NCBI GenBank assembly: GCA_003214815.1
Contig: QCLE01000010.1
Location: 1-64,000 of the forward strand
Length of the DNA stretch: 64,000 bases
Direction: 5' to 3'
Source: Prochlorococcus sp. AG-412-J13
GTDB taxonomy: Bacteria > Cyanobacteriota > Cyanobacteriia > PCC-6307 > Cyanobiaceae
In this document: positions 27,024-37,588 of the stretch, piece by piece
Position numbering within the stretch: position 1 is the stretch's first letter
How the letters are laid out: the number at the start of each line of letters is the position of its first letter
Notes under the pieces: generated by a model
Told to the model about the DNA's origin: nothing
Seen by the model: only the letters and a program-made list of their open reading frames with translations
Database searches by the model: none
Made by a program: the position numbers and the translations under genes

Positions 27024-27953
27024 ATGATACTAGATAATTTTTTTAAAAATTTAATATATGACCCTGTTTCATTCTTAGGTCTTTTAGTCTTCTATTTTTT
27101 ATTAGTTAATTTACCAATATCTTTAGGTGCAGTTTTCCAAAAAAAGTCTTCTTTTATTGTAAGATTCCTAACGATTTTAGTGAATTTATTAATATCATTA
27201 CAATTACTTTTTAGGTGGTCAATTTCTGGACACTTTCCTATTAGCAATTTGTATGAATCTCTCTATTTCCTTACGTGGGGGATCACAATGGGACAACTAT
27301 TGATTGAAAGGGAATATCAATCTCCAATAATTCCCTCAATTGCCATACCTATTGAGTTACTAACTGTGGCCTTTGCTTGTTTTGTGTTGCCTGAAGATTT
27401 GAAATCATCCTCCAACTTGGTTCCAGCTTTAAGATCTAGTTGGTTGGTAATGCACGTTAGTGTAGTAATGCTTAGTTATGCGGCATTAATAATAGGTTCT
27501 TTACTTTCAGCTTCTGTTTTGTTCATTAATAAAAATAAGCCGCTTCAAATTAGAAGCAGTTCTTCAGGTGTTGGAGGGTTTAAAATTTCTAATAACTATT
27601 CTTTAAATGATTTAGTTGAACCTATTGAATTTTCACATTCAGAAGAATTAGATACATTAAGTTATCGTTCTATATTAATAGGTTTTGTTCTTTTAACTCT
27701 CGGTTTAATTTCTGGTGCGGTCTGGGCTAATGAGGCCTGGGGCACTTGGTGGAGTTGGGATCCAAAAGAAACATGGGCATTTATCTCATGGTTGTTTTAT
27801 GCAGCTTATCTACATATGAGAATAAGCAAGGGGTGGCAAGGACGTAGACCAGCATTATTAGCATCTATAGGATTTTTAGTGGTTTTAGTATGTTATTTAG
27901 GAGTTAATTTCTTAGGTATAGGGTTACATAGTTATGGCTGGATATTTGGGTGA
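27024..27953 (+). CDS. ccsA: cytochrome c biogenesis heme-handling protein CcsA
   Basis: A 309-residue multi-spanning membrane protein. The hallmark tryptophan-rich WWD domain is present: EAWGTWWSWDPKETWAFISW (about 236-255), followed by LFYAAYLHMRI and two further helices. Residues about 10-120 form several hydrophobic helices. CcsA with CcsB/Ccs1 delivers heme across the thylakoid membrane to apocytochromes such as cytochrome f and c6. It starts at ATG 27024 and converges with rpe; its stop lies within a 9-bp hairpin. Confidence 0.93.
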   Translation: MILDNFFKNLIYDPVSFLGLLVFYFLLVNLPISLGAVFQKKSSFIVRFLTILVNLLISLQLLFRWSISGHFPISNLYESLYFLTWGITMGQLLIEREYQSPIIPSIAIPIELLTVAFACFVLPEDLKSSSNLVPALRSSWLVMHVSVVMLSYAALIIGSLLSASVLFINKNKPLQIRSSSSGVGGFKISNNYSLNDLVEPIEFSHSEELDTLSYRSILIGFVLLTLGLISGAVWANEAWGTWWSWDPKETWAFISWLFYAAYLHMRISKGWQGRRPALLASIGFLVVLVCYLGVNFLGIGLHSYGWIFG

Positions 27954-27970
27954 TTTGTTAATTACCCAAA
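27945..27970. terminator. hairpin at the ccsA stop, possible terminator
   Basis: TTTGGGTGA (27945-27953) pairs with TTACCCAAA (27962-27970), 9 bp including one G-T wobble, around an 8-nt loop. It overlaps the ccsA stop and lies 8 nt from the end of convergent rpe. The T tract that follows on the plus strand is weak (ATATTTATT), so efficient intrinsic termination is uncertain. Confidence 0.35.
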
Positions 27971-27977
27971 ATATTTA

Positions 27978-28733
27978 TTAAGGTTCTGAAAGAACATTAC
28001 CTTTTTGTGCTTCTTGCGCAACTTTTCTCAAGTCATCACAACCTTCTTTTAATGTTGGGTAAGCAAACATTCCACTACCTGCAATAAAACAATTAGCACC
28101 AGCATCGGCACATTGTGAAATAGTCCAATTTGCTTTTATCCCTCCATCAACTTCAATGTCGATATTTAAGTTTTTTTCGATAATAAAGCTTCTTATTTCT
28201 CTGATTTTATTAAGCATTGTGGGTATATAAGCTTGTCCTCCAAAACCTGGATTAACTGTCATAACCAAAACATGATCAACCATATCCATAATGTTTTTAA
28301 TCATTTCAAAAGGAGTATGAGGGTTTAACGCTACAGAAGGAGATCCTCCAAGATCTCTTATTCTTCCTAGAACTCTATGCAAATGAATATTTGCTTCGGC
28401 ATGAGCTATTACTACTCCTGGTTCACCATTCGCCCCTTTTGTAGCTTTTATATAAGATTCAAGCATGGTTTCGCAATTGTATTGGCTCACCATTAATTGA
28501 GTTTCAAAAGGGACGTTGCAATATTTCCTGCATGCAGAAATCATTTCAGGACCGAATGTAAGATTTGGTACAAAATTTCCATCCATTACATCAAATTGAA
28601 TTCTATCTACCCCAGCTTCCTCGAGCTCTTTCACACATGCCCCCATATTAGCCCAATCTGCTGGTAAAACTGAAGGGATTATTTGAATTGGTCTATTAAC
28701 ACCAGCTAAATTAATTTGATTTGACTCAGTCAT
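27978..28733 (-). CDS. rpe: ribulose-phosphate 3-epimerase
   Basis: A 251-residue TIM-barrel enzyme that interconverts ribulose-5-phosphate and xylulose-5-phosphate in the Calvin cycle and oxidative pentose phosphate pathway. Conserved blocks are PSVLPADWANMG, QFDVMDGNFVPNLTFGPEM, MTVNPGFGGQAYI, IEVDGGIKANW and FIAGSGMFA. The catalytic Asp residues sit in FDVMDG and VDGG. It is divergent from glpX, with a 187-nt gap that contains a 13-bp hairpin. Length and sequence are normal for cyanobacteria. Confidence 0.96.
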   Translation of the reverse strand: MTESNQINLAGVNRPIQIIPSVLPADWANMGACVKELEEAGVDRIQFDVMDGNFVPNLTFGPEMISACRKYCNVPFETQLMVSQYNCETMLESYIKATKGANGEPGVVIAHAEANIHLHRVLGRIRDLGGSPSVALNPHTPFEMIKNIMDMVDHVLVMTVNPGFGGQAYIPTMLNKIREIRSFIIEKNLNIDIEVDGGIKANWTISQCADAGANCFIAGSGMFAYPTLKEGCDDLRKVAQEAQKGNVLSEP

Positions 28734-28851
28734 TTAATTTTTAAAATATTTAATAAAGATACTATATTTAGTTGTTTATTCCTAATTTCAAGTCATGGCC
28801 TGATAAAGTAACAGCTGTAAAGAGTTAAAAAAAGCTTACTAGCAGAATAAT

Positions 28852-28880
28852 TCTCATAAAAAATGACATTTTTTATGAGA
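28852..28880. other. 13-bp inverted repeat in the glpX leader
   Basis: TCTCATAAAAAAT (28852-28864) is followed by a 3-nt loop (GAC) and its exact complement ATTTTTTATGAGA (28868-28880). The repeat lies 40 nt upstream of the glpX GTG, between the divergent rpe and glpX genes. It has no T run after it, so it is not a standard terminator. It could be an operator or a structured 5' leader. The function is unassigned. Confidence 0.6.
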
Positions 28881-28920
28881 TCATACTCAAAACCTTTTAG
28901 AAAATCCTCAAAATTTAATT

Positions 28921-29922
28921 GTGAATCAAACTTTAATTCAAGAAATTCTCGAAGTTGTCGAGCAAGCAGCTATTGCCTCAGCAAAATTAACAGGACTTGG
29001 TCAAAAAGATGAAGCTGATGCTGCAGCTGTCGAAGCAATGAGATTGCGAATGGGCAAAATTGAAATGAAAGGGAAAATTGTTATTGGAGAAGGCGAAAGA
29101 GATGAAGCACCTATGCTTTATATAGGTGAAGAGGTTGGTAGTGGAAGTGGACCAGGGGTTGATTTTGCAGTAGATCCTTGTGAAGGAACTAATCTTTGTG
29201 CGAATAATCAAAGAGGTTCTATGGCGGTTTTAGCTGCATCCGATACCGGTGGTCTTTTCAATGCTCCTGATTTTTACATGAACAAATTAGCAGCGCCTCC
29301 AGCAGCCAAAGGTAAAGTAGATATTAGAAATTCGGCTACTGAAAACTTGAAGATATTAAGTGATTGCTTGGGTCTTTCTATTGATGAACTTACTGTTGTA
29401 GTTATGGATAGAACTAGGCATAAAGAATTAATTAAAGAGATTCGAGGATGTGGTGCAAAAGTTCAACCGATTTCTGATGGTGATGTTCAAGCTGCGATTG
29501 CCTGTGGCTTTGCAGGAACAGGCACACATTGCTTGATGGGTATAGGTGCAGCTCCAGAGGGTGTTATTTCAGCTGCTGCAATGAGAGCACTAGGCGGACA
29601 CTTTCAAGGACAACTAGTTTATGATCCAGCAATCGCTCAAACTTCTGAATGGGCTGATTACACAAAAGAAGGGAATATCAAACGTCTTAATGAAATGGGC
29701 ATAACCGATATAGATAAAATCTATGAAGCTAACGAATTGGCATCGGGAGAAAATGTTGTTTTCGCTGGAAGTGGAATAACCGATGGATTACTATTTGACG
29801 GAGTTAAATTTGAAAGAGATTGTGTTAGAACAAGTAGTCTAGTTATTAGTACATTAGATAGTACTGCAAGGTTCACAAATACTGTCCATATAAAAGATGG
29901 TGCTAAGAGTATCAGTCTTTAA
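28921..29922 (+). CDS. glpX: GlpX-type fructose-1,6/sedoheptulose-1,7-bisphosphatase
   Basis: A 333-residue class II bisphosphatase, the bifunctional F/SBPase of the cyanobacterial Calvin cycle. Metal and substrate motifs are visible: [41 protein letters not shown] and [20 protein letters not shown]. The N-terminus [19 protein letters not shown] is typical. The start codon is GTG at 28921. It is followed after 18 nt by hemA, and then by glgC, giving a plus-strand carbon and tetrapyrrole run. Confidence 0.95.
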   Translation: MNQTLIQEILEVVEQAAIASAKLTGLGQKDEADAAAVEAMRLRMGKIEMKGKIVIGEGERDEAPMLYIGEEVGSGSGPGVDFAVDPCEGTNLCANNQRGSMAVLAASDTGGLFNAPDFYMNKLAAPPAAKGKVDIRNSATENLKILSDCLGLSIDELTVVVMDRTRHKELIKEIRGCGAKVQPISDGDVQAAIACGFAGTGTHCLMGIGAAPEGVISAAAMRALGGHFQGQLVYDPAIAQTSEWADYTKEGNIKRLNEMGITDIDKIYEANELASGENVVFAGSGITDGLLFDGVKFERDCVRTSSLVISTLDSTARFTNTVHIKDGAKSISL

Positions 29923-29940
29923 AAATTCACTTTTGATTTT

Positions 29941-31251
29941 ATGCATATTGTTGTCGTCGGACTGAGTCATCGCACGGCACCTGTCGAAGTGCGTGAGAAG
30001 TTAAGTATTCCTGACCAATCCATAACAGAATCATTGAAAGCATTAAAAGCTTTCTCTGATATATTAGAAGTGTCAATCTTAAGTACTTGTAATAGGCTTG
30101 AAATATATGCTCTAGTTAAGGATAAAAATACTGGAATTTCATCTATTAAAGAATTCATATCAGAATATTCTGGAATTATTTTTGAAGATTTAAATCCACA
30201 TCTTTTTTGCTTTAGACAGGAAGAAGCAGTTTTGCATTTGATGAAAGTTTCGGCAGGACTTGATAGCCTTGTTTTAGGGGAAGGACAAATCCTTTCACAG
30301 GTAAAAAAAATGATGAGATTAGGTCAAGAGAATCAATCTACTGGACCAATTCTTAATAGATTATTAATTCAATCAGTTAGTACAGGTAAAAAAGTTAGAT
30401 CCGAAACAAATTTAGGAACTGGAGCTGTGTCAATCAGTTCAGCAGCGGTAGAACTTGCTCAATTAAAAATTGGACAAGAAAAGGGTTTTGATACTCTTGT
30501 AAGTTTGGAATCAGAGAATGTTCTTGTAGTTGGCGCCGGACGAATGAGTAGGCTACTAATAACTCATTTAAAATCAAAAGGATGTCATAAACTTATTCTT
30601 GTTAATAGAAATATTGATAGGGCATTGAATCTTGCTCATGACTTCCCCGACTTAGAGATTGTTTGTAGAGGATTAAACGAAATAGATGAAAATATATCAA
30701 AATCTTCCCTTGTTTTTACCAGTACAGCTTGTGAAGAGCCGATAATTGATCTCGCTAAAATTGAAAAATTAAATTTGAGTAATAAACTTAAATTTATTGA
30801 TATTGGTGTACCGAGAAATATATCTAATGATGTCAAAGATCATAAATTTGTAAAGTCATTTGATGTGGATGACTTACAAGAGGTCGTTTCAAGAAATCAA
30901 GAATTTAGACAGAAAATAGCAAAGGAAGCAGAATCTTTAGTAGAAGAAGAAAGAATAATCTTTCTAGAATGGTGGGCAAGTTTAGAGGCGGTTCCAGTAA
31001 TTAATAAACTTAGATCAGATTTGGAGTTGATTAGAAAAGAGGAATTGCAAAAAGCTCTTAGCAGGATGGGACCAGATTTTTCGGCTCGAGAAAGAAAAGT
31101 TGTGGAAGCTCTGACTAAAGGAATTATTAATAAAATACTTCATACGCCTGTTACCAAGTTGAGAAGTCCTCAATCAAGAGAAGAAAGACAAGTTTCTTTA
31201 AAAATTGTTGAAAAATTGTTTTCTTTGGTAGAAGAGGATAAAAATAACTAA
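29941..31251 (+). CDS. hemA: glutamyl-tRNA reductase
   Basis: A 436-residue NADPH-dependent enzyme that makes glutamate-1-semialdehyde from Glu-tRNA, the first committed step of heme, chlorophyll and bilin synthesis. The catalytic Cys50 is in ILSTCNRLEIY, the N-terminal motif is GLSHRTAPVEVREKL, and the quinone or substrate block GEGQILSQVK is present. The Rossmann motif is VVGAGRMS. A long dimerisation helix forms the C-terminus. It follows glpX by 18 nt. A 130-nt gap precedes glgC. Confidence 0.96.
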   Translation: MHIVVVGLSHRTAPVEVREKLSIPDQSITESLKALKAFSDILEVSILSTCNRLEIYALVKDKNTGISSIKEFISEYSGIIFEDLNPHLFCFRQEEAVLHLMKVSAGLDSLVLGEGQILSQVKKMMRLGQENQSTGPILNRLLIQSVSTGKKVRSETNLGTGAVSISSAAVELAQLKIGQEKGFDTLVSLESENVLVVGAGRMSRLLITHLKSKGCHKLILVNRNIDRALNLAHDFPDLEIVCRGLNEIDENISKSSLVFTSTACEEPIIDLAKIEKLNLSNKLKFIDIGVPRNISNDVKDHKFVKSFDVDDLQEVVSRNQEFRQKIAKEAESLVEEERIIFLEWWASLEAVPVINKLRSDLELIRKEELQKALSRMGPDFSARERKVVEALTKGIINKILHTPVTKLRSPQSREERQVSLKIVEKLFSLVEEDKNN

Positions 31252-31381
31252 ATTTACTCGATTTATATTAAGTTTTTCTAGTAATTTATCGAAATACCGT
31301 TGTAAACTGACCACTAGTATTTCTAAATATGCCCATAATCAGTTACTTTAAATAGTTGTATATCTACCTCCATTAGATTTA

Positions 31382-32677
31382 ATGAAGCGTGTGTTGGCCA
31401 TAATCCTCGGAGGAGGAAAAGGTTCTAGACTGTACCCTTTAACAAAGATGAGGGCAAAACCTGCTGTGCCATTGGCAGGAAAGTATCGTTTAATAGATAT
31501 CCCAATTAGTAATTGTATAAATTCAGGTATTGAAAAAATGTACGTATTGACCCAGTTCAATAGTGCATCTTTAAATAGACATATAGGAAGAACCTATAAT
31601 TTAAATGGACCTTTCGGCCAAGGATTTGTGGAGGTTTTAGCCGCGCAACAGACTCCTGATAGTCCAAAGTGGTTTGAAGGTACTGCTGATGCTGTACGAA
31701 AATATCAATGGTTATTTCAAGAATGGGATGTTGATGAATATTTAATATTGTCAGGTGATCAACTGTACAGAATGGACTACAGTTTATTTGTTCAACATCA
31801 TAGAGATAATGGTGCTGATTTAACTGTTGCAGCTTTGCCTGTTGATGAAGCTCAAGCAGAAGGTTTTGGCCTCATGAGAACAGATGATCTAGGGAATATA
31901 AAAGAATTCAGTGAAAAGCCTACTGGAGAGAAGTTGAAGGCAATGGCATTAGATACTTCAAAATTTGGATTAAGTAAGGAGTCAGCTGCCGAAAAACCTT
32001 ATCTAGCCTCCATGGGCATTTACGTTTTTAGTAGAAATACTCTTTTCGATCTTCTAAATAAATTTCCTAATTATACGGATTTTGGTAAGGATATAATTCC
32101 TGAAGCACTTAGTAGGGGCGATACTCTTAAAAGTTATGTATTCGATGATTATTGGGAAGATATCGGAACCATTGGTGCATTCTTTGAGTCAAACCTTGCA
32201 TTGACTGAGCAACCAAAACCTCCATTTAGTTTTTATGATGAAAAATTTCCAATTTATACAAGACCTAGATTTCTCCCCCCTTCTAAACTTGTAGATGCTC
32301 AAATTACTGATTCAATAGTCTGTGAAGGCACAATCTTGAAATCATGCAGTATTTTGCATTGTGTTTTAGGTGTAAGAAGTAGGATTGAAAGTGATTCGGT
32401 TCTTGAAGACACTCTGGTTATGGGTGCCGATTTCTTTGAATCGCCTGAAGAGAGGATTGAATTAAGAAAAGGAGGAGGAACACCTTTAGGAGTAGGTGAG
32501 GGAACTACTGTAAAAAGAGCAATTCTTGATAAGAATACAAGGATTGGTGATAATGTTGTGATCATCAATAAAGATCGAGTAGAAGAAGCAGATAAGCCAG
32601 AATTAGGCTTTTATATAAGAAATGGAATAGTTGTGGTTGTTAAAAATGCAACTATTGCAAACGGAACTGTTATTTAA
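31382..32677 (+). CDS. glgC: glucose-1-phosphate adenylyltransferase
   Basis: A 431-residue ADP-glucose pyrophosphorylase, the controlling step of glycogen synthesis. The nucleotide-binding motif is [21 protein letters not shown], followed by [13 protein letters not shown], the sugar site SEKP, and a left-handed beta-helix domain with hexapeptide-like repeats at the C-terminus. The regulatory lysine near the C-terminal end is in the expected region ([12 protein letters not shown]). In cyanobacteria it is activated by 3-phosphoglycerate. It starts at ATG 31382 and precedes gnd. Confidence 0.96.
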   Translation: MKRVLAIILGGGKGSRLYPLTKMRAKPAVPLAGKYRLIDIPISNCINSGIEKMYVLTQFNSASLNRHIGRTYNLNGPFGQGFVEVLAAQQTPDSPKWFEGTADAVRKYQWLFQEWDVDEYLILSGDQLYRMDYSLFVQHHRDNGADLTVAALPVDEAQAEGFGLMRTDDLGNIKEFSEKPTGEKLKAMALDTSKFGLSKESAAEKPYLASMGIYVFSRNTLFDLLNKFPNYTDFGKDIIPEALSRGDTLKSYVFDDYWEDIGTIGAFFESNLALTEQPKPPFSFYDEKFPIYTRPRFLPPSKLVDAQITDSIVCEGTILKSCSILHCVLGVRSRIESDSVLEDTLVMGADFFESPEERIELRKGGGTPLGVGEGTTVKRAILDKNTRIGDNVVIINKDRVEEADKPELGFYIRNGIVVVVKNATIANGTVI

Positions 32678-32771
32678 ATCTTTTCGATCATTTTTCGCTG
32701 ACATAAGTATTTTTTTTGAGCAATTTTCTTGAGTTGTAGGCACACTATATTTATTGAGTTTTTTAATTTTT

Positions 32772-34190
32772 ATGTCCAAGGCACATTTTGGTTTAATAGG
32801 TCTTGGTGTTATGGGCGAAAATTTAGTTCTTAACGCAGAGAGAAATGGATTTTCTAGTGTAGTTTTTAATAGAACTTACTCAAAGACTGAAGAATTTTTA
32901 CAAGGTCGGGGCCTTGGGAAGAATATAGAGGGCGCTGAAACTCTTCAAGAATTTGTTAATAAGTTAGAGAGACCTAGAAGAATTCTAATGATGGTAAAAG
33001 CTGGACCCGCAACAGATGCTGTTATTGACAATATTTCTGGATATCTCGAGGAAGGAGATTTGTTAATAGATGGCGGGAATTCTCAATTTAAAGATACTGA
33101 AAGAAGGGTAAATACTCTTGAAAGTAAAAGTTTTGGATACATTGGCATGGGAGTCTCAGGGGGTGCTAAAGGAGCTCTTGAAGGACCAAGTATGATGCCT
33201 GGCGGTACTAAGGCTTCATATGATGCGATAGAAAGTTTATTAACTAAGATGGCTGCAAAAGTTGAGGACGGACCATGTGTTGCATATGTTGGACCAGGAG
33301 GCTCAGGTCATTTTGTAAAAACTGTTCATAACGGAATTGAATATGGAATTGAGCAAATACTTGCAGAAGCTTATGACCTTATGAAAAGAGTAAAGGGTAT
33401 GAATGGGAAGCAGATGTCAGAGGTATTTGGTATTTGGAATAAAACTGATGAGTTGGCTTCTTATCTTGTTGAGATAACAGAGATTTGTCTAAATACAAAA
33501 GATGAAATGACTGGGGATTACGTTGTGGAGAAAATATTGGATAAAGCCGGTCAAAAAGGAACTGGGTTATGGACTGTTGTAAGTGCTTTAGAACTTGGGG
33601 TGTCAGTCCCAACTATTTATGCTTCTTTAAATGCAAGAGTAATGAGTTCTTTAAAAGATCAACGTAGTCAGATTGAAAAAACTTTCCCAACTAAAGAGAT
33701 AAAGGATTTTGAATTAGGAGATATTTCTGATGGAATGAAACCGTTATTTGATGCTGTAGTTCTTGCCACAATAGCTAGTTATGCTCAAGGAATGGATATT
33801 TTAAGAGAAGCATCTTCTGTATACAATTATGGTTTAAATATGCCATCAATTGCACAAATATGGAAAGGAGGTTGCATAATTAGATCAAGATTATTAAGTA
33901 AAATTCAAGACGCTTATAATAAGGATCCAAATCTCAAGAATCTAATTTTTGATGATTGGTTCAATAATGAAATTTCAATAAGATTAGATAACTTAGCAAA
34001 TGTAGTTTCTTTATCCACAAAAGCTGGTATACCAGTTCCTTGTTTATCTAGTACTTTGGATTATTTGAATAGTTATAGAACAAATAGACTCCCTCAGAAC
34101 TTAGTTCAGGCTATGAGAGACTGTTTTGGCTCGCATACTTATGAAAGAATTGATAAGGAAGGTAGTTTTCATACTGAATGGATGAAATGA
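32772..34190 (+). CDS. gnd: 6-phosphogluconate dehydrogenase (decarboxylating)
   Basis: A 472-residue enzyme producing ribulose-5-phosphate, CO2 and NADPH in the oxidative pentose phosphate pathway. The NADP motif is FGLIGLGVMGENL, the substrate motif is GMGVSGGAKGALEGPSMMPG, and catalytic residues are in GSGHFVKTVHNGIEYG. I place the start at ATG 32772, six codons after an in-frame TTG at 32754. Its last 13 nt overlap the next gene, pgl, so the two are translationally coupled. Their products catalyse successive steps of one pathway. Confidence 0.95.
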   Translation: MSKAHFGLIGLGVMGENLVLNAERNGFSSVVFNRTYSKTEEFLQGRGLGKNIEGAETLQEFVNKLERPRRILMMVKAGPATDAVIDNISGYLEEGDLLIDGGNSQFKDTERRVNTLESKSFGYIGMGVSGGAKGALEGPSMMPGGTKASYDAIESLLTKMAAKVEDGPCVAYVGPGGSGHFVKTVHNGIEYGIEQILAEAYDLMKRVKGMNGKQMSEVFGIWNKTDELASYLVEITEICLNTKDEMTGDYVVEKILDKAGQKGTGLWTVVSALELGVSVPTIYASLNARVMSSLKDQRSQIEKTFPTKEIKDFELGDISDGMKPLFDAVVLATIASYAQGMDILREASSVYNYGLNMPSIAQIWKGGCIIRSRLLSKIQDAYNKDPNLKNLIFDDWFNNEISIRLDNLANVVSLSTKAGIPVPCLSSTLDYLNSYRTNRLPQNLVQAMRDCFGSHTYERIDKEGSFHTEWMK

Positions 34191-34915
34191 TTGAAAAGGT
34201 TAAAAATGGATATAACCTAAACATATATAAGGACAAGTTAGAACTTTCACATGCTGTTTTTAAGTTTATTGAAAACCGCATTATTCATACATTAAAAAAG
34301 AAAGAAAGATTCAAATTTTGTGTAAGTGGAGGTTCAACTCCTAAATCTGTTTATCAGCTCTTATCAAATAGTGTTCTTAGATGGGATATGGTTGATGTTT
34401 TTTTAGGAGATGAAAGATGTGTTGATCCAAATTCAGAATTAAGTAACTCGTTAATGTTGAAAAAATCATTGTTAACTAATTTTGGATCTAAAGCTTTTTT
34501 TTATGAAATTTTCAATGATATAAAGGCTGATGATGAAGCTATAAAAAATCAATTTATTTCTAAATTATTTGAAAAATGCGGATCAAACCCTCCCTCCTTT
34601 GATTTAACTTTATTAGGTCTTGGAGACGATGGTCATACAGCTTCACTATTCCCTTATCAAAAAAATAATAATGTAGATGATTTTGTGATTTTTAATGAAG
34701 GTAAAGGATTAAAAAGAATTTCATTAACTCCAAAGGTCCTTTCAGCCTCATCAAAGATAGTATTTTTGGTTAGTGGAGCCAATAAAAGAATTGCTCTTGA
34801 GAGGTTATTAGATGAAAAAGAGCCACCAGATAGAACACCATCAAAATTAATAAAATCTATTAATCAAATTTCAATATTTTGTGATCAAGAATCAGCAAAA
34901 GAATTAGAAATTTAG
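34178..34915 (+). CDS. pgl: 6-phosphogluconolactonase
   Basis: A 245-residue enzyme that hydrolyses 6-phosphogluconolactone, directly before Gnd in the pathway. Family signatures are FCVSGGSTPKSVYQLL, VDVFLGDERCVDPNSELSNS and LLGLGDDGHTASLFP. The gene overlaps the gnd 3' end by 13 nt, a classic coupling for two successive enzymes. There is no signal peptide, so it should be cytosolic. Length is normal. Confidence 0.94.
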   Translation: MDEMIEKVKNGYNLNIYKDKLELSHAVFKFIENRIIHTLKKKERFKFCVSGGSTPKSVYQLLSNSVLRWDMVDVFLGDERCVDPNSELSNSLMLKKSLLTNFGSKAFFYEIFNDIKADDEAIKNQFISKLFEKCGSNPPSFDLTLLGLGDDGHTASLFPYQKNNNVDDFVIFNEGKGLKRISLTPKVLSASSKIVFLVSGANKRIALERLLDEKEPPDRTPSKLIKSINQISIFCDQESAKELEI

Positions 34916-34945
34916 TTAAAGTCTAATAATAATAAAAATTATTCA

Positions 34946-35494
34946 ATGAGTAAGAAAAAAATTTTATTCCAGAAAAAGGAGTTCGATGGTTGGAATACAT
35001 TAAATGATACTGTTATGGGCGGATCAAGTTCAGCTTTTTGTGAAATTTTAAATTCTGGTTTGTTATTAAAGGGTAATATTGTCGAGAAAGCAGGAGGATT
35101 TGTTAGTTGTAGATCGTCTTTATATAAACCTTCTTTAAATTTATCTGAGTATTCATCCTTTGAATTAAATATTGATGGACAAGGAAGAACTTTTAAATTT
35201 GCTGTCGCTTGTGAAGATGCTTTATTAGGACTAACAGAATTTATTCCAGGTGGTCTCAGGTGGATTAAATCATTCCCAACAAAAAAATTCGGAACAACAA
35301 ATGTTCAAATTCCTTTTAGTGAACTAAAACCTTCAGTAAGAGCTAATAAAGTACGTTTCCCATTTAAATTCAATCCATCTAAAATCAAAAGATTGCAACT
35401 ACTTCACTCTAAGTTCGGTGATGATGGATTACTTAATAATGAGTTTAAACAGGGTTCAATAAAAGTTTTAATTAAATCAATAAGTGTTTTTTGA
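34946..35494 (+). CDS. CIA30-family protein
   Basis: A 182-residue beta-sandwich protein. FQKKEFDGWNTLNDTVMGGSSSAF and LNIDGQGRTFKFAVACED match the CIA30 (NDUFAF1-like) domain pattern, in which W-x-x-x-N-D-x-V-M-G-G-x-S is typical. In mitochondria the family assists complex I assembly. Cyanobacterial members are thought to act near NDH-1 or photosynthetic complexes, but evidence is thin. It follows pgl by 30 nt and overlaps the next small gene by 11 nt, so it may be part of the gnd-pgl transcript. Confidence 0.78.
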   Translation: MSKKKILFQKKEFDGWNTLNDTVMGGSSSAFCEILNSGLLLKGNIVEKAGGFVSCRSSLYKPSLNLSEYSSFELNIDGQGRTFKFAVACEDALLGLTEFIPGGLRWIKSFPTKKFGTTNVQIPFSELKPSVRANKVRFPFKFNPSKIKRLQLLHSKFGDDGLLNNEFKQGSIKVLIKSISVF

Positions 35495-35870
35495 CAATCC
35501 ACCTAAAAATATAGAGAGCTTAATCGCTAAGTCAGCAGATTTAACAAATAAACCTTTTGTTCATTCTGTTGTAAAAATAAATGGTAAATACGAATTAGAA
35601 GAGGAAGATATTGATATGACGGTTAATATCTTATGTCGAGATAAAGAAGGTAAAAGATTAGAAATTTACGATCTTGAATTAGAACTTTTTAAATCAAATA
35701 AAGAGTTAGTTTTGGTTATCTCTAAGCTTAATTTTCCTGATGAACCAATATTATGGTGTGGAGTTAAAACATTGTGGATGAATAGCAATAATGGAAAAAA
35801 ATGTAACTCACCAAAATACAGCGCTAGATTGGAAAACTTAGCAAATAGGATAAAAAGCTTTATTGATTAG
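35484..35870 (+). CDS. uncharacterised 128-residue protein
   Basis: A 128-residue protein with no recognised domain. It has alternating charged and hydrophobic strands (VHSVVKINGKYELEEEDIDM, LELELFKSNKELVLVISKL) and a Trp-Cys region (ILWCGVKTLW), suggesting a small beta-rich fold. The apparent start is GTG at 35484, inside the end of the CIA30 gene (11-nt overlap). It converges on ilvD with a gap of 21 nt. The downstream neighbour is unrelated, so its job may tie to CIA30. Function is unknown. Confidence 0.62.
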   Translation: MFFDNPPKNIESLIAKSADLTNKPFVHSVVKINGKYELEEEDIDMTVNILCRDKEGKRLEIYDLELELFKSNKELVLVISKLNFPDEPILWCGVKTLWMNSNNGKKCNSPKYSARLENLANRIKSFID

Positions 35871-35891
35871 GAAAATAAATTTTGAGCTTAT

Positions 35892-37565
35892 CTATAAATC
35901 AGTAACAGCCCCTAAACTTGATGTGCTTACGATTTTCGAATATTTTGAAAGTATCCCTCTTTTGTATTTTGGTGTAGGTTTTACCCAATCTTTTTTTCTT
36001 TTTTCTAATTCTTCGTCAGATAAATCAACTTCAATTAGTTGCTTTACAGCATCTACTGTAATTAAATCACCTTGTTTTATTAGAGCAATATTTCCGCCAA
36101 CAGCAGCCTCTGGGGCTATATGACCCACAACCAGACCATAAGTACCCCCGCTAAATCTGCCATCGGTAATTAAAGCTACCTTCTCTCCGAGGCCTTGACC
36201 CACAATTGCAGATGTTGGAGCTAACATCTCTCTCATACCTGGTCCTCCTACAGGCCCTTCGTTTCTAATAACAACAACATCACCAGCTTTGATATCATTA
36301 TTCAATATCGATTTTAAACAATCCTCTTCACTTTCAAAAATCTTTGCTGGACCTTTTAATACAGGGTTTTTTACTCCGCTAATTTTGGCTACGGAACCAT
36401 CGCTCGCTAAGTTACCTTTTAATATCGATAGGTGTCCTTTTTTATAAAGAGGGTTATCTATGTCTCTTATGACATTTTGATTTGTTGGAGGCTTATCTGG
36501 AATATTCTGTAAGTATTCTGAGATGGTTTTTCCTTCAATATTTTTGCAATCGCCATGAATTAATCCTGCATTCAAAAGTATTTTCATTACTTGTGGAATC
36601 CCACCTGCATTATGAAGATCCACCGTCACATATTTACCACTCGGTTTAAGGTCACAAATAACGGGTACTTTTTGTCTGATTCTTTCAAAATCATTAATGT
36701 TGATATCTATTCCTGCAGTATTTGCAATGGCTAAGATGTGCAATACCGCATTTGTTGATCCTCCAATTGCCATAATTACTGATATTGCATTTTCAAATGC
36801 TTTCTTAGTCATTAGGTCTAGAGGTCTTATATCTTTTTCTATTGCAGAGACTAATATCTCAGCACTTTTATCTGCACTTAGTTCTTTTTCAAGATCTTCA
36901 GCAGCCATTGTGGAACTGTGAGGAAGACTTAACCCTAATACTTCAATAACTGCAGACATTGTATTAGCTGTAAACATCCCTCCACAGCTACCAGCACCAG
37001 GAATACAATTTTTCTCAACTTGGATCAGCCTTTCTTCATTAATTTTGCCTGATGTTAATTGTCCAACAGCTTCAAATGCACTAACAACAGTAAGATCTTC
37101 TCCATGCAACTTTCCAGGCTTTATTGTCCCTCCATAAATGAAAATTGAGGGAATATTCATTCTTGCAATTGCTATCATGGCACCCGGCATATTTTTGTCA
37201 CATCCACCTATAGCAAGCACTCCATCCATACTCTGAGCATTGCAAGCTGTTTCAATTGAATCAGCAATAACTTCTCTTGAAACTAGGGAATATTTCATGC
37301 CCTCTGTTCCCATAGAAATGCCATCACTTACTGTTATCGTTCCAAACATCTGAGGCATCCCACCTGATCTTTTTATTGACTCTTCAGCTTTTAGAGCTAA
37401 CTTATTTAAACCTATGTTGCATGGTGTTATGGTGCTGTATCCATTAGCAACTCCAATAATAGGTTTATTAAAATCTTCATCATTAAATCCAACAGCTCTT
37501 AACATCGATCTGTTAGGGGATCTTTGCACACCTTGGGTTATTGCAGATGATCTGAGTTTATTCAT
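35892..37565 (-). CDS. ilvD: dihydroxy-acid dehydratase
   Basis: A 557-residue Fe-S dehydratase, the third step of valine and isoleucine synthesis. Landmarks are [20 protein letters not shown], the cluster-binding [28 protein letters not shown], and the C-terminal [23 protein letters not shown]. All three expected cysteines (in PCN, GGCDKN and GSCGGM) are visible. The start at 37565 ([19 protein letters not shown]) matches the family. It is the last gene of a minus-strand pair with a small membrane coiled-coil protein upstream. Confidence 0.96.
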   Translation of the reverse strand: MNKLRSSAITQGVQRSPNRSMLRAVGFNDEDFNKPIIGVANGYSTITPCNIGLNKLALKAEESIKRSGGMPQMFGTITVSDGISMGTEGMKYSLVSREVIADSIETACNAQSMDGVLAIGGCDKNMPGAMIAIARMNIPSIFIYGGTIKPGKLHGEDLTVVSAFEAVGQLTSGKINEERLIQVEKNCIPGAGSCGGMFTANTMSAVIEVLGLSLPHSSTMAAEDLEKELSADKSAEILVSAIEKDIRPLDLMTKKAFENAISVIMAIGGSTNAVLHILAIANTAGIDININDFERIRQKVPVICDLKPSGKYVTVDLHNAGGIPQVMKILLNAGLIHGDCKNIEGKTISEYLQNIPDKPPTNQNVIRDIDNPLYKKGHLSILKGNLASDGSVAKISGVKNPVLKGPAKIFESEEDCLKSILNNDIKAGDVVVIRNEGPVGGPGMREMLAPTSAIVGQGLGEKVALITDGRFSGGTYGLVVGHIAPEAAVGGNIALIKQGDLITVDAVKQLIEVDLSDEELEKRKKDWVKPTPKYKRGILSKYSKIVSTSSLGAVTDL

Positions 37566-37588
37566 ATTATTAGAGAACCTTTTTTATT

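Noticed and set aside
32754-32771. Upstream TTG start for gnd
   Set aside because: It adds six hydrophobic residues before the canonical ATG start MSKAHFGLIGLG.
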